A stretch of DNA of 64,000 nt from Planococcus sp. MB-3u-03. GTDB lineage: Bacteria > Bacillota > Bacilli > Bacillales_A > Planococcaceae. The position numbers and the translations under genes are program-made. Of this stretch, positions 27,841 to 35,860 are shown piece after piece (position 1 is the stretch's first letter; the number at the start of each line of letters is the position of its first letter). The notes beneath the pieces were generated by a model. It did not search any database, was not told the DNA's origin, and saw only the letters and a program-made list of their open reading frames with translations. The stretch lies in the NCBI RefSeq assembly GCF_002833405.1, contig NZ_CP025135.1, positions 3,081,501-3,145,500 of the forward strand. Direction: 5' to 3'.

Positions 27841-28055
27841 AAGAAGCCTATAATTCGCTATGAGTTAAAAAGAATTATCTTTTCTACATTCAAAAATCAA
27901 TGATCTACCTAAGTATTTGGAGAAGCGTTCGCTCGACTCCTGCGGGAGCAGCGAAGCGACGGGTTTGAGAGACCCCGCAGGAACGAAGTGACGAGGAGGC
28001 TCGATTCCCGCCCGCGGAAAGCGAGCGATAAGCTTCGGAAAATACGAGTTCTTAA
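27841..28055. repeat. Dispersed non-coding repeat, copy A
   Basis: About 210 bp matching 51601-51815 in the same orientation. Shared landmarks are TTTCTACATTCAA, TAAGTATTTGGAGAAG, GTTCGCTCGACTCCTG, GACCCCGCA, GAGGAGGCT, CGGAAAGCGAGCGATAAGC and TTCGGAAAATACGA. Internal complementary stretches (CTCCTGCGGG with CCCGCAGGA, CGCTCG with CGAGCG) can fold into a large structured element. It ends 12 bp from the CitMHS stop codon. I recall GC-rich intergenic repeats of this kind in Bacillales; their function is not settled. Confidence 0.8.
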
Positions 28056-28067
28056 AATTCCCTAAAG

Positions 28068-29351
28068 TTAAATGGCCCCGGTAATGAAAGCCACCGCAAT
28101 AATGGATAAGCAGCAAAGGAATGCCCATTTGAATGCGAATTTTTGCATCTCCCCGAAATCCTTCCTGATCATCCCCACTACCAATAAGGTCGAAGCCACC
28201 AATGGGCTCAAGAAGTGGATCGGCTGCCCCAATACGGAAGCGCGTGCGATTTCAAGAGGGCTCACGCCGTATGCAGCGCCCGCTTCCGCCAAGATTGGCA
28301 ACACTCCGAAATAATAAGCGTCATTCGACAAAGCAAACGTAAACGGCATGCTCGTAATAGCAACGATCAATGGGTAGTATGAGCCGACAGACGCCGGAAT
28401 GATCGAAATCAACGAGTTGGAAATGGCATCGACCATTTGAGTTCCGGAAAAGATTCCGGAGAAGATACCAGCCGCAAAGACTAACACCACGACCGTTATG
28501 GCATTACCTGAATGCGCCAGAATGCGTTCTTTTTGCATTTGCAGGTCTGGATAATTAATCGCAGCCGCCAACACGAAGCCGATCAAGAAACTGACGGCAG
28601 CGGGCAAAATCCCCGTTACCAAAACGCTCATGACGGCCAGTACCAACACGAGGTTGACCCAGATCAATTGCGGCTTTTTCAAATCTTCGTCCAATGCATG
28701 GGTAGCGGCAACTTGAAGCATGCTCTCGGAATTAGCAGGAATGTTTTCCACTTTAATGATGCCGAGCCGTTCGCGCTCCTTTTTGCCCATCATATACGCT
28801 ATTCCCAAAATGCTCAGGATCCCTGCAAACATCGTTGGAAGAATGGGAATGAAAAATTCATTGGCATCCAACCCTAACGCAGCGATAGCCCTTGTCGCCG
28901 GACCGCCCCACGGGGTCATTCCGCTGATGATGCTGACGGACATAATGGAAATGGTCGCCAACACCAACGGGTTCATGCCGAGGCGGATATAAAGAGCGAG
29001 CATCGCCGAAATGGTGATCATATGCGTCGTCGTGCCATCGCCATCCAACGAAGCAATCATGGCGATGACCGCTGTCCCAATCGCAATCTTCACCGGATCC
29101 CCTTTCACCAGCTTCATAACTCTATTGATCAAAGGATCAAACAGCCCGGCATCGATCAAAATGCCAAAGAACAAAATCGCAAACAGCAACAAAGCTGCAG
29201 ACGGGGCGACTTGTTTAAGCCCGTCCATCATCATCGTCCCTAAACCGGACCAAAATCCGCCGATGACGGCAAAGACGATTGGCACCACCACCAACGCGGA
29301 GACCGGCGACATTTTTTTCGCCATGATCAAATACGTAAATACAATTACCAT
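28068..29351 (-). CDS. CitMHS-family citrate/tricarboxylate transporter
   Basis: 427 residues and about 12 membrane helices. Family signatures include the SLDGDGTTTHMITISAM loop in the first half and the mirrored SNDAYYFGVLP in the second. Members carry metal-citrate or related tricarboxylates with protons. The ATG at 29351 has a modest AGGGG five bases upstream. An in-frame ATT at 29375-29373 lies seven bases after AGAGGGGG and would add ILTLLGVS, matching the usual N-terminus, so the true start may be that rare ATT. Its neighbours are a LysR regulator upstream on the same strand and a divergent prpF. Confidence 0.87.
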   Translation of the reverse strand: MVIVFTYLIMAKKMSPVSALVVVPIVFAVIGGFWSGLGTMMMDGLKQVAPSAALLLFAILFFGILIDAGLFDPLINRVMKLVKGDPVKIAIGTAVIAMIASLDGDGTTTHMITISAMLALYIRLGMNPLVLATISIMSVSIISGMTPWGGPATRAIAALGLDANEFFIPILPTMFAGILSILGIAYMMGKKERERLGIIKVENIPANSESMLQVAATHALDEDLKKPQLIWVNLVLVLAVMSVLVTGILPAAVSFLIGFVLAAAINYPDLQMQKERILAHSGNAITVVVLVFAAGIFSGIFSGTQMVDAISNSLISIIPASVGSYYPLIVAITSMPFTFALSNDAYYFGVLPILAEAGAAYGVSPLEIARASVLGQPIHFLSPLVASTLLVVGMIRKDFGEMQKFAFKWAFLCCLSIIAVAFITGAI

Positions 29352-29529
29352 GGAAACCCCTAATAGTGTAAGAATATAAATTCCCCCTCTAAATGTATTC
29401 GCTTACATAACAATTAAATTTCCCACCACTTGGCAAATTAGCGATACGAATCAGTTTTAAGAATATTCTATTACTTAAAATAAGTAAAATAGAGAGAATT
29501 TATAATAAAGACACAAAAAAACTTATAAC

Positions 29530-30405
29530 CTAAACTTCGGACAGAAGCGACGGGTGGTTTTTCAAGAAATCTACAAACTTTTGGACGGTCGACAGCTTCA
29601 AAAATTCCTGGTTGTACATCAGCCACGTATCCCGCATAACCGGTTCCCCGTCTTTATAGAACAACGGATATTTATGGATCTCATCGGAAGGGCGCAGGCA
29701 AATTTCGGGAAGGATGGCGATTCCTAAGTCGTTCTTGACCATTTCCTTGCACGTCTCCTGCCGGTCAGTCTCCATCGTAATGATCGGCGGCTCGTTGTAT
29801 TGATCGTGCCACCATTTATTGATGATGTCTTTCAAGGAGCTGTCAGTTTTGTAATTGATAAACGGCAATTCAGGCACTTCTTCCATATTCACTTCATTTT
29901 TCGAGATTAAAAACAGTTGTTCCGTATGCAACAGCGATTTTGACCCGGTCCAGTTATAGTCGCCGCGCAAAATCCCCAAATGGACTTCCGATGAATTGAG
30001 CAATCCCATAACGTCCGCACTCCATCCCGTGTTCACGCTGAACTGTACTTTCGGATGGGCCGTGATGAATTCCTTCAATAAGGCCGGCAATTTATACTGC
30101 GCGAAATTGCTCGATACCCCGAGCCTCAGGATCCCCTGGACTTCCTGGTTCATATTCTGGATATAATCTTTGGCGTTTTGCAATTTCGTAACCATTTCAT
30201 CCGCGTATTGGGCGAGATAGACTCCCTCTGCGGTTAGCTCAATGCCTTTTTTGGTTTTGAAGAAAAGCTTTGTCCCCATATCTTTCTCCAGATTCTTTAA
30301 GCGATACGTCAAAGCCGGCTGCGAAATATACAAGCGTTCCGAAGCGCGACTGATGTTTTTTTCTTCATGCAACACTTGCATGGCTTCCCAATCTTTCTCA
30401 TCCAT
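29530..30405 (-). CDS. LysR-family transcriptional regulator
   Basis: 291 residues from the ATG at 30405 (ATTGGAG eight bases before it; a GTG at 30414 is also in frame). The N-terminal winged helix is typical (AMQVLHEEKNISRASERLYISQPALTYRLKNLE), followed by a periplasmic-binding-protein-like effector domain. It lies between a CitMHS transporter (same strand, downstream) and a divergent prpF, so it likely senses a tricarboxylate and activates both. The divergent region has a clear TTATG-N11-CATAA LysR box. Confidence 0.9.
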   Translation of the reverse strand: MDEKDWEAMQVLHEEKNISRASERLYISQPALTYRLKNLEKDMGTKLFFKTKKGIELTAEGVYLAQYADEMVTKLQNAKDYIQNMNQEVQGILRLGVSSNFAQYKLPALLKEFITAHPKVQFSVNTGWSADVMGLLNSSEVHLGILRGDYNWTGSKSLLHTEQLFLISKNEVNMEEVPELPFINYKTDSSLKDIINKWWHDQYNEPPIITMETDRQETCKEMVKNDLGIAILPEICLRPSDEIHKYPLFYKDGEPVMRDTWLMYNQEFLKLSTVQKFVDFLKNHPSLLSEV

Positions 30406-30468
30406 TCTGTCCACTCCAATCAGGTTATAAGTATTTTTTAGAACAACACCTTAATAATATCTATTTCA

Positions 30469-30504
30469 CTTATGACTAAAAATACCATAAGCTTTTTTCA
30501 TAAG
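30469..30504. promoter_or_regulatory. LysR-type operator between lysR and prpF
   Basis: CTTATG (30469-30474), exactly 11 bases, then CATAAG (30486-30491): a perfect T-N11-A inverted repeat. A further CATAAG half-site lies at 30499-30504, one helical turn on toward prpF, as at activation sites. The prpF start is 30 bp downstream. Confidence 0.75.
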
Positions 30505-30533
30505 CAATCGAACTTACGAAAGGTGGCTGCAGC

Positions 30534-31661
30534 ATGAAAGTACCAATATCAGTAATGCGTGGAGGAACCAGCAAAGGGATTTTTATTAATTTTGAGGATA
30601 TGCCCGTAGACCGAACTCTGTGGGATGGTTTTCTGTTGGATATCATGGGAAGCCCGGATCAACGGCAAATTGACGGTTTGGGAGGCGGCACTTCATTGAC
30701 GAGCAAAGCCGCCATCATCAAAAAATCGGCGATTCCGGATATTGACGTGGAGTATACGTTTGCGCAAGTGAGCATCGAAAATCAATTGGTCGATTTCCGC
30801 GGCAATTGCGGCAATATTTCTTCCGCAGTCGGCCCTTATGCTATCGAGCAAGGGCTCGTTCCGGCAGTAGAGCCGATGACGAGCGTCAAAATCTTCAATA
30901 CCAATACACAAAAAGTGATCATCGCCGAAGTAGAAGTCGAACACGGGCAGGTGAAAACGGAAGGTGAATGTGAAATTCCAGGCGTCCCGGGCACCGGCTC
31001 GCCCATCTATTTATCTTTCACCGACGCGCAAGGCGCCGTCACAGGCATGCTTTTCCCGACCGGCAAGCCAGTCGATCACATCAAGACCGCTTTCGGCACG
31101 GTTGCCGTCTCGATTATCGATGTGGCCAATCCCTTGGTGTTCGTCAAAGCGCAGGATGTGGGATTGACCGGCTCTGAACTGCCTGCCGATTTCACTCCGC
31201 AAATGCTCGGGCAGCTGGAGGAAATCCGGGCAGCTGCGGCAGAATTATGTGGATTCTGTTCGAAAGAAGAAGCAACAATCAAATCCCCCGCAGTGCCAAA
31301 GTTGACGCTCGTAGCCCCGCCTGCCGCTTACTCGGACGTCAACGGCATTCGGCGGGAAGCCGACACCATGGATTGCCGGATCCGGATGATGTCTATGCAA
31401 AAACCGCATCAGGCATTGGCCATAACCGGTGCAATCTGCACAACAGCGGGAGCTTTCTTGCCCGATACCATCCTGAATGACCTGATCCGGATCGATGCCA
31501 ATATCGTCCGCCTCGGCCACCCATCCGGAATCATCGAAACGAAAGTGGACCTCATCGCCGGGCATATCAGCAATATCAAGGTCGTCCGAACCGCGCGCCT
31601 CATCTTGGAAGGCTATGTCCATACTAAAGGCAGCTATCATCGCGTTATATCAGCCGTCTAA
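30534..31661 (+). CDS. prpF: PrpF-family aconitate/oxalomesaconate isomerase
   Basis: 375 residues. PrpF signatures are MRGGTSKGIF at the N-terminus, GLGGGTSLTSKAAII (~50) and FRGNCGNISSAVGPYA (~90) with the catalytic Cys. The fold is two diaminopimelate-epimerase-like halves. Family members isomerise cis/trans-aconitate, 2-methylaconitate or 4-oxalomesaconate by proton shift. AAAGGTGG precedes the ATG. No AcnD, PrpB/PrpC or gallate genes lie nearby, which favours aconitate-type chemistry coupled to the CitMHS transporter over propionate or gallate breakdown. Confidence 0.87.
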   Translation: MKVPISVMRGGTSKGIFINFEDMPVDRTLWDGFLLDIMGSPDQRQIDGLGGGTSLTSKAAIIKKSAIPDIDVEYTFAQVSIENQLVDFRGNCGNISSAVGPYAIEQGLVPAVEPMTSVKIFNTNTQKVIIAEVEVEHGQVKTEGECEIPGVPGTGSPIYLSFTDAQGAVTGMLFPTGKPVDHIKTAFGTVAVSIIDVANPLVFVKAQDVGLTGSELPADFTPQMLGQLEEIRAAAAELCGFCSKEEATIKSPAVPKLTLVAPPAAYSDVNGIRREADTMDCRIRMMSMQKPHQALAITGAICTTAGAFLPDTILNDLIRIDANIVRLGHPSGIIETKVDLIAGHISNIKVVRTARLILEGYVHTKGSYHRVISAV

Positions 31662-31710
31662 AAAAGGCTTCCCGCAAGATCATCTTCATGATCTTTTCGG
31701 GAAGCCTTTT
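31662..31710. terminator. Bidirectional terminator between prpF and MEDS gene
   Basis: AAAAGGCTTCCCG pairs with CGGGAAGCCTTTT, with a second inner stem (AAGATCAT / ATGATCTT). It starts at the prpF stop codon. Confidence 0.92.
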
Positions 31711-31727
31711 CGTACTTACGAAGTCAT

Positions 31728-32330
31728 TTATCTTCCGGTTGTCTCATTTACCAAGGGGCGCTGGGAGGTGCGTGTTCCCCCTGAAAATACGATTTCTTCA
31801 TCTTCCATCAGGTAGTCGTGGTACAAGGCAAGCTTATCCTGCAAATGCTGCTCGACACGGATGGCGTCGTATGCACAGACCGCAATCAAATTTTGTGCTG
31901 TGATCAACTCGTCTACCTGTTTTTCGTACGAGAGCAGCTCTTCTTCCAAGCCGTCACCTGTGTTCCATTCGATATGCCCCCAAGTCCGAAAATACTGGCA
32001 GGACATCACGGAAACGTCGAAGCTTTCCTGGAAATATTCGACGATCGTGCTCGGATGGAAATTTCCTTTATGCCAATACAATTTGTAACTATCGAAAAAA
32101 TGGACCTTAGCCAGTTCTTCGGCCGTCAAAACCGCTTGTAACCGTTTGCGGACCAAAGGAGTCAAACGGTTGTTTTCCACAATCAATACATGTTCATCGT
32201 TCTTTAAGCCGTCCAAAATGAAAACGACAATATTATTAATATAGTGCTTCGTTTCTTTTGTTAGATAAAAGATGTGGCCGCCGGAGCTGTTTCTGATCTT
32301 TAACGTAAGTGCTGGTATCTGCTGTTCCAT
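31728..32330 (-). CDS. MEDS-domain sensory protein
   Basis: 200 residues from the ATG at 32330 (GGAAGTGTAAG before it). The order of segments, GHIFYLTKETKHYINNIVVFILDGLKNDEHVLIVEN at the start and IAVCAYDAIRVE near the end, fits the MEDS (DcmR sensory) domain. This domain senses small molecules in anti-sigma and two-component settings. It is a stand-alone domain here, with no kinase or DNA-binding part and no obvious partner gene, so the signal and output are unknown. Confidence 0.72.
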   Translation of the reverse strand: MEQQIPALTLKIRNSSGGHIFYLTKETKHYINNIVVFILDGLKNDEHVLIVENNRLTPLVRKRLQAVLTAEELAKVHFFDSYKLYWHKGNFHPSTIVEYFQESFDVSVMSCQYFRTWGHIEWNTGDGLEEELLSYEKQVDELITAQNLIAVCAYDAIRVEQHLQDKLALYHDYLMEDEEIVFSGGTRTSQRPLVNETTGR

Positions 32331-32491
32331 CTTACACTTCCTTTTCCCCGTACTTTTGCGATCCTGCCTATCCTCATGACGCTCCGGCATTCGAATTTAA
32401 AAACTGAAACGAGTCTATCGAATACACGTTCTATCGCTTTCCCAAAATATATCATGTTTTGGAAAAATACTAAAGGAATTTTACAATCTAC

Positions 32492-33003
32492 TCAGTTTTC
32501 GACGTTTTCCCACAAATAATGCACAAAGCGCACATTCTGCCCGTTCATTTCGAATTCCTCTTCCCCGACCTCCACTTCTTGAAATCCGTTTTTCATCAAT
32601 ATTTTTTGAGAGCCATGGTTAACGGTCGTCGTTTTCCCATATATTTTCCTCAACCCTAAATCGGTACCAAGCAAGAGCCCCAAGGCCCGGTTTCCGATCC
32701 CTTGCCCTCCGTATTTCGCCCCTATGCGAAATCCGATTTCTGCCGTTTTATTGAGTTCGTCCATATCCACCAAATTGATTCTCCCCAAAATGTCTCCTGT
32801 ATCGTTCTTGATCAGGTAGAAATTAGCAAAGCCGTCTTCTTGTTCTTTCAACAACTCACGATGCCTTGAAACAAAATGTTCGAAGACGTAGAAATCATCT
32901 CCACGGCTAGGCACCAGCCGCTCGAAAACTCGCGATTCTCAGATTCAAACTGGAATAAGCTTTCTGCATCCTGTCGTTGGAGCAAATGCAATGTGATTTC
33001 CAT
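32492..33003 (-). pseudogene. GNAT N-acetyltransferase, single frameshift
   Basis: The true start is the ATG at 33003 (TAGGAGATGAGCCT upstream), giving MEITLHLLQRQDAESLFQF. The frame breaks near 32925 in a TTTT run: adding one T gives NREFFERLVPSRGDD and joins the intact 140-codon remainder. The acetyl-CoA motif YGGQGIGNRAL and the C-terminal GSQKILMKNGFQEV follow. The repaired protein is ~170 residues. The lesion sits in a homopolymer, so a sequencing error is quite possible. Confidence 0.8.
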
Positions 33004-33046
33004 AGGCTCATCTCCTAATGGATAGATTTTAAGTTGTTGAACACAT

Positions 33047-33400
33047 TTATATACTTGAAATATACATAGATGGTACTAGTTCCTCGCTTTCGATGACGAT
33101 GGCCATCAAACCTGTGCTTGTCTTTGTTTCGTGCCATTCATCTTTGTTCCAAAACACTGCATCGCCAGCTTTGACTTTGAAATATTCTTCTTGTTCAGCC
33201 CTAACAAGTCCTTCTCCACTCACGATTAAAAGCAGCTGAGGGCTTGTTGCTTGGTGATACCCAACCACTCCATCTTCGCCTAAATGCATACAGCTGATAT
33301 GAGCGGGTTGGGCCGTTTGAGTAATTCGGGACATGATGAAATCCGAGTTGAACTTGGAAATCTTCTTGCCATTGCTTCTATCGAATTTGAAAAGCTCCAT
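33047..33400 (-). CDS. Cupin-domain protein
   Basis: 117 residues. A small single-domain cupin: GYHQATSPQLLLIVSGEGLVR forms the first cupin motif and AGDAVFWNKDEWHETKT the second. Metal-ligand His and Glu are partly present (His in GYHQA, His in EWHE). Possible sugar or metal sensing or an oxygenase-like role; not assignable. GGGACAGGTGAA precedes the ATG. Confidence 0.8.
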   Translation of the reverse strand: MELFKFDRSNGKKISKFNSDFIMSRITQTAQPAHISCMHLGEDGVVGYHQATSPQLLLIVSGEGLVRAEQEEYFKVKAGDAVFWNKDEWHETKTSTGLMAIVIESEELVPSMYISSI

Positions 33401-33446
33401 TTCACCTGTCCCTTCAACTAATTATTGTCTATTGGAATTGAATCGC

Positions 33447-34139
33447 TTAATGAGCTTGCAACAAACCCTTTTCCACAGCCTCTGCGATGCCTTTAGCAGT
33501 TTCCACTTTGTTTACATACTCATGTATGTTCATTTCTTTATCGAATATATAATGCACTGTCTCTTGCGTAAAAAGAGACTCCGAAGAATTGGCGACCATA
33601 TAATCAGCACCAGAATCCAGCATTCTAATTTCTGCTCTTTTGATGAGCGCATCTTTATTCAAATCGCTTTCTAGCTTAAAACCGACCAATAGCAGTTTGG
33701 TATCCCACGATTTGATTTGCTTTAGTATTTTAGGCGCTTTCTTCAAATGAATTATCGGAGGATTTTCACTCGATATTTTCCCATCTTGGGATATGATTTC
33801 ACCATTTTGATCAGTCAGGTAATCTATGGTCCAATCAGATCCCGCCGCGGCCATGACTACGGCATCGATTTTTTCATTGCTAATGATTTTTTTCATTTGT
33901 GACTCAAGATCTAAAATCCCTTCAAACCTTTCCAACTTTAAGTTTTGTCCTTCATCCATTACTGGCTTTACTGAAAAATAGCCATGTAAATAGATGACAG
34001 CCGCTCCCTGTCGCAAAAATTCTTCAGCTATTAACTTGCCCATGTTTCCAGTCGCTAAATTAGTATGGCCTCGTACCTTATCCCATTTCTCTAAACAGCC
34101 GCCGCTTGTTATTAATATAGTTTTTCCTATCATCATCAC
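33447..34139 (-). CDS. coaB: Stand-alone phosphopantothenate-cysteine ligase (CoaB-like)
   Basis: 230 residues. ILITSGGCLEKWDKVRGHTNLATGNMGKLIAEEF is the CoaB N-terminal nucleotide motif, AAAGSDW corresponds to the AAVSDW/AAVADY element, and the KLLLVGFKLESD and DYMVANS segments match the CoaB core. Most Bacillales carry a fused CoaBC; a monofunctional CoaB is the streptococcal/enterococcal arrangement. It lacks a nearby CoaC, so it may be a second copy or an enzyme with a related ligase role. Confidence 0.75.
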   Translation of the reverse strand: MMMIGKTILITSGGCLEKWDKVRGHTNLATGNMGKLIAEEFLRQGAAVIYLHGYFSVKPVMDEGQNLKLERFEGILDLESQMKKIISNEKIDAVVMAAAGSDWTIDYLTDQNGEIISQDGKISSENPPIIHLKKAPKILKQIKSWDTKLLLVGFKLESDLNKDALIKRAEIRMLDSGADYMVANSSESLFTQETVHYIFDKEMNIHEYVNKVETAKGIAEAVEKGLLQAH

Positions 34140-34190
34140 TGCTTCTTATTTTCCAGAAACACTTGAAATTATCGAAATCGAGTTTGACAT

Positions 34191-34724
34191 CTATTCATCA
34201 GCCAATAGCGAAAAGATAAACGCATCATGGGAACGATTGTCTTGATACAGATAGCCCCTTAGCATGCCTTCTTTTTCAAATCCCAATTTTTGCAGCAAAG
34301 CGATAGACGCTCCATTTTCGGGAAACGTGACAGCACCCAATCGAAATATTCCGAGCTGGCCGAAACAATACGCCAATACTTCTTTGACGGCTTCTGAGAC
34401 ATAACCTTTGTTCCAATAGGACGGGTGCAGCTCAAAGCCGATTTCCGCTTTTTTGCTTTTGAGGTTCAAATTGTTCAACCCGACTGTCCCGATGAAAGCG
34501 CCTGTTTCTTTCACGATGATTCCCCAGCGGATCCCTCTGCCGCTTTCGAAGGTTTGCCTGAACGACTCGATTATTTTTTCAGCATCGCCCATTTCCGTTA
34601 AACTGCTCATGCCGTAATATTTAGTCACTTCGTCTCTCGACATGATGTCAAAGAAGCTTTTGGCGTGATGTTTTTCGATATGTACGAGTTCCAGCCTGTC
34701 TGTGGCCAATACTCGAAAATCCAT
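34191..34724 (-). CDS. GNAT family N-acetyltransferase (RimJ/YdaF-like)
   Basis: 177 residues with TDRLELVHIEKHH at the N-terminus, YWNKGYVSEAVKEVLAYCF as the acetyl-CoA loop and the C-terminal NGASIALLQKLGFEKEGMLR signature. AAAAGGAGACGGGGAC precedes the ATG. Substrate unknown. Confidence 0.85.
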   Translation of the reverse strand: MDFRVLATDRLELVHIEKHHAKSFFDIMSRDEVTKYYGMSSLTEMGDAEKIIESFRQTFESGRGIRWGIIVKETGAFIGTVGLNNLNLKSKKAEIGFELHPSYWNKGYVSEAVKEVLAYCFGQLGIFRLGAVTFPENGASIALLQKLGFEKEGMLRGYLYQDNRSHDAFIFSLLADE

Positions 34725-34820
34725 GTCCCCGTCTCCTTTTATAATTGTCTAGTTACTTTCTCTTCCGGCATTTCAGTTAGCTTCCTCTAAATGAACGGTT
34801 CCTGAAAACAGCAAAAATGA

Positions 34821-34850
34821 AAACTAAAGCGGCCGCAGCCGCTTTAGTTT
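34821..34850. terminator. Terminator overlapping the stop of the YCII-like gene
   Basis: AAACTAAAGCGGC pairs with GCCGCTTTAGTTT (13 bp, 4-nt loop). The stop codon at 34844-34846 lies inside the stem. Confidence 0.8.
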
Positions 34851-35218
34851 TTCATATAGAAAGAATCGATGGCTCGAATTTCGATGTCCCAAGCTAATTG
34901 CTCTCCTTCTGTGACCTGTACTGTCGGATGCAGAGAAGCTATTTCGATGGCCTCCTCGATATTTTGAGCTTCTATGATAAACGCGCTTCCAATCATTTTT
35001 TCGAGCTGAGTCAACTGGTTTTCTCCAACTTGGAGCTTGCCGTCTACCCGCTGTAAGCTCTTTGCTTCCTGAGCAACGCCAACATCTGTCACTACTTGAC
35101 CGCTTTTATAGAATTCCTCGAGATGCACCTGACATTTCTGCATGATCGCCTCTACTTTTTCTTTCGGTAATGCGTCCATTTTTTTCTTATCAAAATATCC
35201 CAAGCCCAAGTATTTCAT
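34844..35218 (-). CDS. YCII-related-domain protein
   Basis: 124 residues from the ATG at 35218, which follows GGGAGG six bases away; a longer frame to 35296 has no ribosome site. MKYLGLGYFDKKKMDALP, a central GVAQEAKSLQRVDGK region and the C-terminal FIIEAQNIEEAIEIASLHPTV fit the YCII/DGPF ferredoxin-like fold seen beside ECF sigma factors. Function unknown. It lies downstream of a DinB-family gene on the same strand. Confidence 0.7.
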   Translation of the reverse strand: MKYLGLGYFDKKKMDALPKEKVEAIMQKCQVHLEEFYKSGQVVTDVGVAQEAKSLQRVDGKLQVGENQLTQLEKMIGSAFIIEAQNIEEAIEIASLHPTVQVTEGEQLAWDIEIRAIDSFYMKN

Positions 35219-35310
35219 CCAAAAACCTCCCTCATAAAAACTTCTGCCAAGCTCTTCGGTAAAATTTGTGGAAGTGAAGTAAGCCGCCATAGACACTTGC
35301 TGGACTCAAT

Positions 35311-35808
35311 CTATTTCAGATACCGTTCCAACGCTTCTTTTTGACGCAGATGGTGGCGAGAGTGCATCTCCACTAAATCCAGCCATTCTCTTGCGTTCAG
35401 CCAGCCGAACCCGCCATGTTTCGCTTTACGCTCTGGAGAGATTGCATCCACTTGCGATTCCCAATACTCGACCCTTTGAATTAACTTTTCCATCCTGTTG
35501 ATCAGATCTTCCTGGCTGTCTGAATTATTGGGAGGAGCATTCATTTCGTCCGGCAACCTGATTTTGATTGGCGGAAAGCCCTTATTATGAAATAATTCTT
35601 TGCCAGCAGGGGTTTTCTCTAAGAATGGATCCTCTTTTGCTTCCGAACAAACGGCCACATTGTCGAGATACTCATGCGCCACTACGATTAAGTGGTCGTA
35701 CATTTGGCCAATAGACCATACGCCTTCTTCGGGAATACTCCGCAGCTGCTCAGGTGAATAGGTACTAAGCTCCTTTTGAAACATAGAAAGCACTTCTATG
35801 CCGCTCAT
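35311..35808 (-). CDS. DinB-superfamily protein
   Basis: 165 residues from the ATG at 35808 (TTGAGGAGGGCTCGT upstream). A four-helix DinB fold is suggested by VWSIGQMYDHLIVVAHEYL with the first metal His, and by the C-terminal WLDLVEMHSRHHLRQKEAL with two further His. These are the usual three metal ligands. Members are metal-dependent thiol transferases (bacillithiol-S-transferase-like) or of unknown function. Confidence 0.8.
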   Translation of the reverse strand: MSGIEVLSMFQKELSTYSPEQLRSIPEEGVWSIGQMYDHLIVVAHEYLDNVAVCSEAKEDPFLEKTPAGKELFHNKGFPPIKIRLPDEMNAPPNNSDSQEDLINRMEKLIQRVEYWESQVDAISPERKAKHGGFGWLNAREWLDLVEMHSRHHLRQKEALERYLK

Positions 35809-35860
35809 ACGAGCCCTCCTCAAGGTTTTCATTTCTTTACCTACTAGCACATGAATATAT

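Noticed and set aside
27841..28055. Repeat copy A as an insertion sequence
   Set aside because: No transposase frame and too short; treated as a non-coding repeat.
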